This document shows, one piece after another, positions 7,881 to 15,576 of a stretch of 51,714 nt of DNA. A program made the position numbers and the translations under genes. The notes under the pieces were generated by a model that searched no databases, was not told the origin of the DNA, and saw only the letters and a program-made list of their open reading frames with translations. The stretch covers positions 1-51,714 of the forward strand of contig JAOBWI010000086.1 in the NCBI GenBank assembly GCA_025463285.1, in the 5' to 3' direction. The stretch comes from Acidimicrobiaceae bacterium (GTDB lineage Bacteria > Actinomycetota > Acidimicrobiia > Acidimicrobiales > RAAP-2). The stretch's first letter is position 1. Every line of letters begins with the position of its first letter.

Positions 7881-9175
7881 TAGTGGTTCAACGGAAGCTC
7901 GAGGGTGAAGGTTGATCCTTCGCCTTCGCGGGAATCGACGTGGACCGCGCCGCCGTGGTTGTGCGCGACGTGGCGAACGATGCTGAGTCCGAGGCCGGTG
8001 CCGCCGGTCTCGCGGGCGCGACCGGGATCGACCCGATAGAACCGCTCAAAGATTCGCTCCAAGTCCTTCGCCGGAATACCCACGCCGTGGTCTTGAATCT
8101 CGACGCGCACGCACGGTACGGCGGTCTCTCCCTCCTGGTCCATCAGCGCGTCGACGCGGCTGACACGAATCTCGACCGTGCCGTCCTGGGGCGAGTACAC
8201 GACCGCGTTTTCGAGCAGTGCGTGAAGCGCCGAGGTGAGTTGGCGGCGGTCGCCAAAGACCACCTGGTTGGTCGCGGGTTCGTCAAAGGTGATCTTCACC
8301 TCGTGCTGCTCGGCCGCGGTACGAATTCTCTCGATGGCGTCGGCGACGATAAGCGACACCGCGATGGGCTCGCGACTGGGCGAGCCTTCGCCTTCGATGC
8401 GCGAGAGATCGAGCAGGTCTTCAATGATTCGGTTCACACGAAAGGCTTCGGAGTTGATGCGCTGGGCCAGACGTTGGGCGACGGCCGGGTCTCGCTCGAA
8501 TTGCAAGGTCTCGGCGAGGAGTCCGAGCGCTCCCATGGGAGTTTTCAGTTCGTGACTGACGTTGGCGATGAAGTCGCGACGAATATCCTCGAGGCGACGT
8601 CGCTCGGAGACGTCCTCAATGACGGCGAGCACGCCGAGGGACCGTCGTCCGTCATCGATGACCGTCGCTCGGATAGTGAGAGTACGTCGGGGCGGGCCGT
8701 AGATGTCGATCGTGCGCTCCGCCACGCCACTCGACCATCCTTCGGCGAGGACGTCAGTCACCGCCTGCGCGGCGATGGCGTCGCCGTAGCGGCTGGCCAT
8801 AAGGTTCTCGGCCTGCGTGTTGCGAAAGATGACCCCTCCTGCTTCGTCGCACAGCACCAAGCCGAGGGGCAACGCGTCGAGGGAGCGCCGTAGGCGCACA
8901 GTCTCCGCGCTCGACTCGCTCACGGCGTTGTGGGCATCACCGGTCACCTCTTCTAGGTAACTGAGCGCGTTCTCCACCTTCCCGCTGTCGTGATGCGGCT
9001 CCACGGCGAGTCGAGAGGCTAGGGCCGAGAGTCGCTGGGCGATAGCTCGGTGTCCTCGTTGGCGATAGGCCGTCACGCCGATGAGTATCCCGATCACCAG
9101 AACGCCAACGGCGGCGCCGTAGAGGGCGGCGGGGGGCCACAGGGAGATCACGTTCTTGGTCAAAGCGACGAGCAC
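7880..9175 (-). CDS. Sensor histidine kinase, SenX3/PhoR-like
   Basis: A 431-aa membrane kinase. One N-terminal TM (about 13-37) with almost no outside loop is followed by a linker, a PAS-like domain (about 100-190), and a DHp domain with phospho-acceptor His208 in FIANVSHELKTPMG. The ATPase domain has N box ALLENAVVYSP, G1 DHGVGIP, F box ERFYRVD and G2 GGTGLGLSIV. The short membrane part with PAS resembles SenX3 and PhoR, which sense phosphate state through the Pst/PhoU system rather than by a periplasmic domain. Start taken as GTG at 9175. The T4SS-like operon begins 75 bp away on the other strand. Confidence 0.9.
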   Translation of the reverse strand: MLVALTKNVISLWPPAALYGAAVGVLVIGILIGVTAYRQRGHRAIAQRLSALASRLAVEPHHDSGKVENALSYLEEVTGDAHNAVSESSAETVRLRRSLDALPLGLVLCDEAGGVIFRNTQAENLMASRYGDAIAAQAVTDVLAEGWSSGVAERTIDIYGPPRRTLTIRATVIDDGRRSLGVLAVIEDVSERRRLEDIRRDFIANVSHELKTPMGALGLLAETLQFERDPAVAQRLAQRINSEAFRVNRIIEDLLDLSRIEGEGSPSREPIAVSLIVADAIERIRTAAEQHEVKITFDEPATNQVVFGDRRQLTSALHALLENAVVYSPQDGTVEIRVSRVDALMDQEGETAVPCVRVEIQDHGVGIPAKDLERIFERFYRVDPGRARETGGTGLGLSIVRHVAHNHGGAVHVDSREGEGSTFTLELPLNH

Positions 9176-9250
9176 CGGTCCATTCTCGCAGAAGTGCTGA
9201 CGCGGTGCGATGGCGACCGTTGGGGGCCCCTAATCGAAAGCGAGTTCACG

Positions 9251-9535
9251 ATGTTATTCGCCAATGTGAGTCTTACTCCCTCTACCTCCGATCTTCCTGG
9301 TAGCGCCGCGTTGCAGCACATTGCCGACGGCCTCGCGTCGTGGGCGTTGATCGGCTCCCTCGTGGCCCTGTTGTTGGGCGCCGCCCTGTGGGCGGTGGGG
9401 AGCCACACGCAGAACATGCATCACTCGGCCCAGGGCCGCCGAGCGGTGCTGACCTCGCTGGTGGCCGCGGTCGTCATAGGCGCCGCCCCGACTCTAATTA
9501 ACTTCTTCTTTAACGCGGGCCTCAGCGTCAAGTAG
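9251..9535 (+). CDS. DUF6112 small membrane protein, VirB2/TrbC-like
   Basis: A 94-aa protein with two TM segments (about 33-52 and 68-86) separated by a short basic loop (SHTQNMHHSAQGRR). The pattern LPGSAALQ...DGLASWAL...APTLINFFF matches what I know of DUF6112 membrane proteins from actinobacterial conjugation-type loci. Size and topology resemble VirB2/TrbC pilin-like subunits. The frame is open far upstream, but that region is antisense to the kinase; the ATG at 9251 gives the compact family form. Its TAG overlaps the GTG of the next gene, starting a chain of five overlapping genes. Confidence 0.75.
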   Translation: MLFANVSLTPSTSDLPGSAALQHIADGLASWALIGSLVALLLGAALWAVGSHTQNMHHSAQGRRAVLTSLVAAVVIGAAPTLINFFFNAGLSVK

Positions 9536-10644
9536 TGAGCCACTTTCTCTGCATCTTTTCGCCGAGCACCTGCGCCACGTCGCTGGCGAAGTCGACGTTC
9601 AACGACCTCTTTAACGCGCTCACCAGCTGGATCCTCGCCAGTGTTGAGTGGCTCCTGAGCGCCGTGGGGCACGTGCTCATGTCGACGAGCGATCCCTCCG
9701 TCGTCCTCCTGGGGTCACGGGCCGAGTTCAATGCCCTAGTGGTGTTGGCTCCCGCCATCTTGTTGATCGGCCTCCTGGTCTCGACGCTGCAGGCGCTTCG
9801 CCACGGCGAGGCTTCCGCTCTCTGGCGCGTCTATCTCGGCGTGGCACCGGCCTGCATCGCCGGCGTGGCGCTGGCCCGGCCACTCGCCGCACTCGTGCTC
9901 GACGCGATCAATCAGATGTCGTCGAGTGCGGCAACCGGAGTCGCTCAACACGAAGTCCTTCTCGCGGAGGGTCTTACGAAGTTGGCCCCCACGACTCCGG
10001 GCTTCGGGGTCTTCTTGTTGGCCTTGGGGGTCATTATCGGGACGATGTTGCTGTGGTGTGAACTCATCGTGCGAAACGTCGCGTTGACCTTGTTGTTGGT
10101 GCTCGTACCGGTGATCGTGCCGATGGCGAGTTTTCCCGCAGCGCGACGTATCGGCTGGCGTCTAGCGGAGACCTTTCTCTGCGTCGCCGCGAGCAAGTTC
10201 ATCATCGTGGTGACGCTGGTGTTGGGTCTCGGAGAACTTGAGGGCTCGTCCGCGACAGAAGTCGTGACCGGCGCGGTGACGCTCCTCCTCGCCACCTGCA
10301 CGCCCTTCTTGTTGCTGCGAATTGTTCCGTTCTTGGAGCAGTCCGCGTTGCATAACCTTGACGGACTACGGGCCCGAGCGACCCGCGCCGTGACCAACGC
10401 CCCCGCGTCGCCAGCAGGGATGCTCGTTCGATCGATGGCTCCCGATATGCCCGAACCGGCGCCGCCGGGTCGAGCGGACGATCTCGGCCTGGGCACGTGG
10501 CCGGGGGTACCCGAGTCGCCGATGCCTCCCCTCGACGGCGAGCCGCCGCCTCCACCCATCGGCCAACCTCGACTACGAGGAGGGCACGTGGTCTATCGCC
10601 ACGACGACATCGGCCCGATCGTCGGGTGGCACTTTGACGAATGA
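9535..10644 (+). CDS. TrbL/VirB6-like conjugal transfer membrane protein
   Basis: A 369-aa protein starting with a GTG that shares one base with the previous stop. An N-terminal segment with two cysteines (CIFSPSTCATS) leads into about six TM helices up to residue 265, followed by a Pro-rich cytoplasmic tail of about 90 residues (PPLDGEPPPPPIGQP). VirB6/TrbL proteins are the polytopic inner-membrane channel component of type IV secretion. The long loop with aromatic/acidic residues between TM3 and TM4 fits. Sequence identity to known TrbL is not strong to the eye, so the family call leans on topology and operon position. Confidence 0.7.
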   Translation: MSHFLCIFSPSTCATSLAKSTFNDLFNALTSWILASVEWLLSAVGHVLMSTSDPSVVLLGSRAEFNALVVLAPAILLIGLLVSTLQALRHGEASALWRVYLGVAPACIAGVALARPLAALVLDAINQMSSSAATGVAQHEVLLAEGLTKLAPTTPGFGVFLLALGVIIGTMLLWCELIVRNVALTLLLVLVPVIVPMASFPAARRIGWRLAETFLCVAASKFIIVVTLVLGLGELEGSSATEVVTGAVTLLLATCTPFLLLRIVPFLEQSALHNLDGLRARATRAVTNAPASPAGMLVRSMAPDMPEPAPPGRADDLGLGTWPGVPESPMPPLDGEPPPPPIGQPRLRGGHVVYRHDDIGPIVGWHFDE

Positions 10645-11704
10645 GTCGGTGGGCCTCGGCGAGTCCGATGTGGAGGCTCGCTGGATCGGCATTCGTCGTC
10701 ATCAAGCCCTGTTATTGATCGTAGGCGTGGCACTGATCGGTGAGGGAATCATCACCGCGCGGGTCCGTGTGGGGGCGATCACCGGGGGGTTGGTTCTGCT
10801 GCTTTGCGTCGTGCCGATCGGCGACGGTCGAACCGTCGGTGAGCAACTCGCCATTGCCCTGCGCTACATCGCGCGTCAACACTGGCGAACGTTCAACGCG
10901 CGAGAATTGGGAGGGGACGTCGTCCTCTGGTTCGGTGGCGAGGTGGCCTTTCGAGCGCACGAACTCGTGCATCGAGGCCGCCTTGATCTCTCGGGTCGTG
11001 ACGCCGCCATCGCTCAGTCTCTTGTGGAGTTTGCGGACGCGGCGAGCGCCGCGCGGAGCGGGCAACACTTTTCGCTGCACGTCACTTCTGGAAGCGAGAG
11101 CAGGTCAACGCTGCTCTCGCTCCCGGTGGGGGCCGCGGCGCCCGAGGGCTGGTCACCTCAGAATGAACTCGCGCTCGAAATGGTGCTCGGCTCGGGTGCG
11201 GACACCTCAGCCCACCTCCTCGAGCGACCGACCTACGTGCGAACGCCGCACCACCTGGCACGGATCTATCGCGTGCGCGACTTCTCCTCGGTGTCCCAGA
11301 GGCGAAGTCTTCTGGAGCAGTTGCTCCGCTCAAGGGTGACGTTCGACCTATCCCTTCACGTCGACGTGGTCGCTGGCGCCAAGGCGCGGCGCCTGGCCTC
11401 GCGAGCGGTGCACCGAGGGGGCAGTGATGAGGAGACGGCGCGCTCGGCGGGCTTTCGTCGAACGGCGCGCTCGTCGAGAAATTATGAACGAATGGCTCAG
11501 CGCGAACGCCAGGTGGCGAGTGGGCGGGCGCTGTTGCGGGTCGCCGTTTACCTGCTCGTTCGCGCCGACGATTTAGACGAACTCCAACGACGTAGCGCTC
11601 AGGTCTGGCGTCACGCGCACGATGCGGGACTGCAACTTGATCGCGGGCGAGGACTGCAGATGGCCTGGTATCGATCGCAGTTGCCGGGGGGGCCGGGCTG
11701 GTGA
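10634..11704 (+). CDS. SCO6880-family T4SS-like protein (VirB3 plus VirB4 N-terminal-like)
   Basis: A 356-aa protein beginning with a TTG, 11 bp inside the preceding gene. Residues about 20-57 form two closely spaced TM helices (VirB3/PrgI-like hairpin). A large soluble region follows that ends in a charged block GGSDEETARSAGFRRTARS and a C-terminal fold typical of the SCO6880 family. It is shorter than the Streptomyces members I know (about 480-500 aa). In these systems the protein replaces VirB3 and the N-terminal part of VirB4, with the ATPase domain in the next gene. The 4-bp GTGA overlap with that gene supports joint assembly. Confidence 0.7.
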   Translation: MTNESVGLGESDVEARWIGIRRHQALLLIVGVALIGEGIITARVRVGAITGGLVLLLCVVPIGDGRTVGEQLAIALRYIARQHWRTFNARELGGDVVLWFGGEVAFRAHELVHRGRLDLSGRDAAIAQSLVEFADAASAARSGQHFSLHVTSGSESRSTLLSLPVGAAAPEGWSPQNELALEMVLGSGADTSAHLLERPTYVRTPHHLARIYRVRDFSSVSQRRSLLEQLLRSRVTFDLSLHVDVVAGAKARRLASRAVHRGGSDEETARSAGFRRTARSSRNYERMAQRERQVASGRALLRVAVYLLVRADDLDELQRRSAQVWRHAHDAGLQLDRGRGLQMAWYRSQLPGGPGW

Positions 11705-12873
11705 GTACGCCGTGGACTCACTGGGCCACCTCGGTCGATCTCGGGAGTCTTCGCCTCCCCGCTCACGATGCCGGCACGGGGCTAAAGGGCTCCAGCCTGG
11801 GCGAGTCGCAGTACGGTTCGCTCTTTGTCCTAGACGTCTTTGACGCGTACGGCGCGGGACTGGTGTCCAACCCCAACGTCATCGTCGCCGGCTCCATAGG
11901 CGCCGGCAAGAGCACCGTGGTCAAGATGCAACTCGAGCGCTCCCTCCAGCGGGGGCGACGAGCCGTGGTGATCGATCCGAAGGGGGAGTACGCGGCGCTA
12001 GCGGCCCTGCACGGGGCGCGGCCCATCGCTCTCGGGCGCGACGGCTGGTGCGATCCCTTTTCGAGCGACGATCGTGAAGGCGTGGCCTTGCTACGCGCGC
12101 TGTTGGCCAGCGCCCAGGGATCTCCCCTCAGCGCGGATCAACACTTTGCCGTCGACGAAGTCTGGCGCCAACTTCCCACCCCTCGACCGACGCGAGTTCT
12201 CTGGACGCTGTTCCAGCTGGTGTCGCCCCGCCTCGAGGGAGCCTCGAGTGACGCCGGGCGCTCGCTAGCTCTTCTGCTGTATCGATTTATCTACGGCGAT
12301 CTCGCCGGTCTTTTCGACGGGGCCGATGAACCCCTTCGTTTCCACGGCGACCTGGTGGTCCTCGATCTCGCGGCGCAGTGGGCGTCGAACTCTTTGTCGG
12401 TGGCCGTTCTCAGCGCGGTGGCGGCCTCCCAACAGGTGCTCGGGCGAACGGGCGAACGGGGACATCTCGTCATTGATGAGGCGTGGGCCTTGCTCGCCGA
12501 CGCCGAAGCTCTGCGTTGGTTACAGGGATCGTGGAAACTCGCTCGCGCCCGTGGACTGGCCCACGTCTTGGTGCTGCACCGTTGGAGCGACGTGGCCGCA
12601 GCCGGTGACGCGGGTAGCGCCCAGCGCGAACGCGCGCAGGGACTGCTGCGCGAATGTGAAACGGCCTGGCTGTTTCGCGAGCCGCCTGATGAGGCGCGCG
12701 AGATGGCCCGCGCGCTGGCGCTGAGTGCTCGTGAGGAGAGCTACCTCACCGCGTTACCCAAGGGCGTCGCCCTCGTTCGCTACGGGGCCCATCGGTCAGT
12801 TGTTCGGGTGCGACCCGAAGAGAGCGACTTTTCCTACATCGACACCGACGTGTCTATGCGCGAAACGCCGTGA
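11701..12873 (+). CDS. VirB4/TraC-like T4SS ATPase
   Basis: A 390-aa RecA-type ATPase. It has Walker A VAGSIGAGKST (Lys70), an arginine-rich strand leading to VVIDPKGEYAAL (typical of VirB4/HerA), Walker B GHLVIDEAW (Asp259-Glu260), and a VLHRWSD sensor segment. It starts with GTG overlapping the previous stop (GTGA) and ends in the same way with the next gene. VirB4 proteins drive substrate loading and pilus assembly in type IV secretion. This one contains just the ATPase half, consistent with the split seen in SCO6880-type systems. Confidence 0.82.
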   Translation: MSTPWTHWATSVDLGSLRLPAHDAGTGLKGSSLGESQYGSLFVLDVFDAYGAGLVSNPNVIVAGSIGAGKSTVVKMQLERSLQRGRRAVVIDPKGEYAALAALHGARPIALGRDGWCDPFSSDDREGVALLRALLASAQGSPLSADQHFAVDEVWRQLPTPRPTRVLWTLFQLVSPRLEGASSDAGRSLALLLYRFIYGDLAGLFDGADEPLRFHGDLVVLDLAAQWASNSLSVAVLSAVAASQQVLGRTGERGHLVIDEAWALLADAEALRWLQGSWKLARARGLAHVLVLHRWSDVAAAGDAGSAQRERAQGLLRECETAWLFREPPDEAREMARALALSAREESYLTALPKGVALVRYGAHRSVVRVRPEESDFSYIDTDVSMRETP

Positions 12874-14018
12874 ATGACCGACCGGTGCTGGGGCGCCGTT
12901 ACTGGAACGGGCTAGCGTTCGGGCCCAGCGTGACTCTCGAGAGCAATAGCTCACTCCTGGTCGTGGGACCGACCCAAGCCGGCAAGACGTCCTCGATCGT
13001 GGTGCCGGGCCTCCTTCGCTGGAGCGACGCGGTGGTCGTAACGAGTGTTAAGAACGACGTGATAGCGACGACGCGCCGGTGGCGCGAAAGCCTGGGCGAT
13101 GTGCAGATTCTTGAGCCGGGTCGCGACGGCGGGTTGACCTGGGATCCCCTGGAAGGCGTCACCACACTCCGTCACGCCTACCGGGTGGCGCGAGATCTCA
13201 CCACCGGCTCGAGCGACCGGGGCGACACCGAGTTTTGGAACGCGCTGGCCGCCAGATTCGTCGCCGGACTCATGGTGGTGGCGAAGGATCGCCAGGGATC
13301 GATCTTCGACGTGGCCGACGTGGTGGAGCGCCGCGACGTGCGCGCCTGGTTGGCTGAGACGGCGTCGCCGGCCGGGAAGATCGTCCAGAGCTTTCTCGAC
13401 TACGACCACAAGACCTTCGACGGGGTGCTGACGACCGCCGAGACAATGTTGATGCCCTGGCGATTCCCTCAGCCGCTCGCTCGGGTTCGTGGCGTCGTGG
13501 CCGGCGCTAATACCTTGTACCTCTGCAGCCCTCGAGGAGAGCAGCGCCACTACGAGCCGCTTTTTCGAGGGGCACTGCGCATGGTCCTGGAAGAACAACA
13601 GCGTCGAGTCGACGCCGGAGAACACCGGCGAGTCCTCATGGTGCTCGACGAAGCGGCTACCGTGGCCTCGCTCGAGGAGCTCGATCAGCTGGCGGCTACG
13701 GTGAGTGGACTCGGGGTGACACTGGTGACCGTCGTGCAGGACTTCGCGCAGTTGGTGGCTCGCTGGGGACCCCGCGCGGCGACCATCGTGAACAACCACG
13801 CGACCAGAGTCGTTCTCGCCGGTCTCGCCGACTCAACGGTGGGCCGCTACTTGCCCGAACTCGTCGACCAGCAGCCCGACGCGAAGAGCGTGCCGCTGCG
13901 ACGTCGCCCCCACGGCACGGCCAGCGTGGTGGCCGGGGGACGACCGGTCTTTCATGTGCGGCTGCGCCCGTGGTGGAAGGACCGACGTCTGCGCAGTCGA
14001 GGGGTCCGTGCGGGGTAA
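12870..14018 (+). CDS. VirD4/TraG-like coupling ATPase lacking a membrane anchor
   Basis: A 382-aa P-loop protein with Walker A VVGPTQAGKTSS (Lys39), followed by the TraG-type TSVKNDV segment. The large insertion carries FWNALAARFVAGLMVVA, and Walker B is VLMVLDEAATV (Asp260-Glu261) with VVQDFAQL as sensor. Coupling proteins bring DNA or protein substrate to the secretion channel. Normal VirD4/TraG (600+ aa) starts with two TM helices; here the P-loop comes at residue 33 and no TM is visible, so it must dock on membrane partners. GTG start, 4-bp overlap with the VirB4-like gene, 11-bp overlap with the kinase that follows. Confidence 0.82.
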   Translation: MNDRPVLGRRYWNGLAFGPSVTLESNSSLLVVGPTQAGKTSSIVVPGLLRWSDAVVVTSVKNDVIATTRRWRESLGDVQILEPGRDGGLTWDPLEGVTTLRHAYRVARDLTTGSSDRGDTEFWNALAARFVAGLMVVAKDRQGSIFDVADVVERRDVRAWLAETASPAGKIVQSFLDYDHKTFDGVLTTAETMLMPWRFPQPLARVRGVVAGANTLYLCSPRGEQRHYEPLFRGALRMVLEEQQRRVDAGEHRRVLMVLDEAATVASLEELDQLAATVSGLGVTLVTVVQDFAQLVARWGPRAATIVNNHATRVVLAGLADSTVGRYLPELVDQQPDAKSVPLRRRPHGTASVVAGGRPVFHVRLRPWWKDRRLRSRGVRAG

Positions 14019-14793
14019 CTACGATTCGCAAGTGGCCTACCAGTCTCTGTTGATCCAAGATCAGATCTTCGCGATTGATATTGGGGCGACCAATATCAAG
14101 TTTTCCCACGTAAATGAACTTGGCGTATTGGTTCGAGGGGTGCGACGACGGCCCACGCCGTACCCTTGCTCGCCAGCTCGATTGGTGGAGTTCTTAGAAG
14201 AACGCATCGTGCGCAGCGGGTGTCGGCGGGTGGGCGTGGGCTTTCCCGGCGAGTTCCGTGACGGGCACGTCGTGCTCCCCGGGAACTTGTCGCGTCCCGG
14301 AGGCGTCGCCACTGAGAAGGATCCCCAGTTGGACGCCCTGTGGCGCGGCTATCCCCTTGAGAACGAGCTTCGCGAAAAGTGTGGCCGTGACGTGCGGGTG
14401 GTCAACGACGCCACCATGGCGGCGCTCGGGTGTATCGAAGGAATCGGAACTGAACTGGTCTTGACGTTGGGCACGGGCCTCGGCTTGGCTTTGGCGGTCG
14501 ACGGGAAACTCGAGAAGGTGCGCGACGTCGGGGCCGAGATTTTTCGCGACGGCAAGACTTACGACCAGAGCATCGGCGAGCGCGCGCGATCCCTCGATGA
14601 CGAGCACTGGATCCCCACGCTGGTAGTCATCGTCGAACAGTTCGCGAAGGAGTTTTCCGCGTCAACGGTGCATCTGGCTGGCGGGAATGCTCGTCGCGTC
14701 GTGCCGAGCGAGTTCGATCACCTGCCCTTTCGCGTCGTAATTAACGGCAACGAAGCGCCGATGCGCGGCGCCGCGCGACTCTTCGCCACCTAG
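14008..14793 (+). CDS. Polyphosphate glucokinase-like ROK family kinase
   Basis: A 261-aa sugar kinase (actin-like ATPase fold). The phosphate-1 loop is FAIDIGATNIKF near residue 20, VGFPGEFRDG follows, and the catalytic Asp lies in VNDATMAALG. LTLGTGLGLALAVDG is the second phosphate loop. The CxCGxxGC zinc site of glucose ROK kinases is absent, as in actinobacterial polyphosphate/ATP glucokinases (PpgK), which phosphorylate glucose to glucose-6-phosphate. The usual ELGH-type block is DVGAEIF here, so specificity may differ. Two GTG starts are possible, 14008 or 14032; the first overlaps the coupling ATPase gene by 11 bp. Confidence 0.75.
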   Translation: MRGNYDSQVAYQSLLIQDQIFAIDIGATNIKFSHVNELGVLVRGVRRRPTPYPCSPARLVEFLEERIVRSGCRRVGVGFPGEFRDGHVVLPGNLSRPGGVATEKDPQLDALWRGYPLENELREKCGRDVRVVNDATMAALGCIEGIGTELVLTLGTGLGLALAVDGKLEKVRDVGAEIFRDGKTYDQSIGERARSLDDEHWIPTLVVIVEQFAKEFSASTVHLAGGNARRVVPSEFDHLPFRVVINGNEAPMRGAARLFAT

Positions 14794-14901
14794 TACATAA
14801 CCCGCGGGCGTCGACTGTCTAGTTTCAACAACTCGGGTTCAGGGATGAGCGCAACGCTCGAGACGACTCTTCAGGAGCAACGTCCAGCCGGAGGAGTTCC
14901 A

Positions 14902-15039
14902 TTGACTGCCCATTTGAACATCGGACAACGAGCCTTCGGCTCGGCGACTTCGCGCCCAGAAATGAGTCTGCGCGACATTGCCAAACAGGCGGGATGCGGA
15001 CAAGCGGGTATCGCCGTGATGCTTCGTGGTCAGAGCTGA
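14902..15039 (+). pseudogene. Possible N-terminal remnant of an IS30-type transposase
   Basis: A 45-codon frame with a strong GGAGGAG ribosome-binding site 5 bp before a TTG start. It encodes a helix-turn-helix-like block, MSLRDIAKQAGCGQAGIAV, preceded by TAHLNIGQRAF, and then stops. The layout resembles the first 50 residues of IS30-type transposases (a 'L-x-x-x-ER' helix, then SLRxIAxxxG), but the rest of the gene is missing. It could also be a small independent DNA-binding protein. It lies just before tRNA-Arg at the edge of the less GC-rich region. Confidence 0.35.
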
Positions 15040-15170
15040 GAGGCCCGGCCCATCGAGTGGTTCCGCGTCGCGGGTCGCTGTCAATTGAAGTTCGGCCCAT
15101 AGTCGCCTGGTAATGAGTTCATCGAAAGAGAAAGAGCCCGCCTCGGCTAGCATGTTGGGCCAGCAACAAC

Positions 15171-15244
15171 GCGGCTGTAGCTCAGCGGATTAGAGCATCG
15201 GTCTACGGAACCGAGGGTCGGGGGTTCGAATCCCTCCAGCCGCA
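15171..15244 (+). tRNA. tRNA-Arg (anticodon ACG)
   Basis: A complete 74-nt cloverleaf. The acceptor GCGGCTG pairs with CAGCCGC, the discriminator is A and CCA is not encoded. The D arm is GCTC/GAGC, the anticodon stem TCGGT/ACCGA with loop CTACGGA gives anticodon ACG, and the T arm contains GTTCGAATC with one G-T pair. A34 must be deaminated to inosine to read CGU/CGC/CGA; the TadA deaminase gene is in this window at 43538. The last 29 nt are identical to tRNA-Arg(TCG) at 32603. The gene marks the left edge of the probable island. Confidence 0.96.
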
Positions 15245-15576
15245 CTGACCGGATCTTCAACTCGGGCCCAGAAAATGGAGGCTCCCAGTGCCATCGCGAA
15301 CGCTCAGCAGATCGTGACCGTACAAGGTGCTGCCGTCGGTTTGCTTGGCATGTTGACAGATCAAACTGTCAACTAGATCAACAGCAGCGCCGGGTGATGC
15401 CTCTTGTTCAGGCCGTCCTCCTGGCTCCATTGGGGAGCATCGGGACTCTCCTTAGCGGTGGCTCATTTCAGAGGCGTCCGCGCACGAGGATGATACGCTC
15501 AGAGAAATAAAGCCGCTCGGCTGGGTCCAATCAAGCATGGCAAGTCCAGCGCGGGCGAGATCGGGGGGATCTCGTT
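15245..15576. other. Non-coding gap with one inverted repeat
   Basis: About 330 bp between tRNA-Arg and the dioxygenase gene with no convincing reading frame. It holds a perfect 8-bp inverted repeat, GTTGACAG (15352-15359) and CTGTCAAC (15366-15373), separated by 6 bp. The dioxygenase promoter is presumably in this stretch. A GGGGGG tract at about 15561-15568 lies upstream of its ATG. Confidence 0.5.
15352..15373. promoter_or_regulatory. Inverted repeat, possible operator
   Basis: GTTGACAG-ATCAAA-CTGTCAAC, perfect 8-bp arms with a 6-bp spacer, about 205 bp before the dioxygenase start. Size and symmetry suit a dimeric regulator such as GntR or TetR. As RNA it would be a weak hairpin with no T-run, so an operator is more likely than a terminator. 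No regulator gene lies nearby. Confidence 0.35.

Noticed and set aside
7940..8893. A 317-codon open frame antisense to the histidine kinase gene
   Set aside because: It is a GC-driven shadow of a clear kinase with all its boxes; the frame has no recognisable domain or ribosome-binding site.
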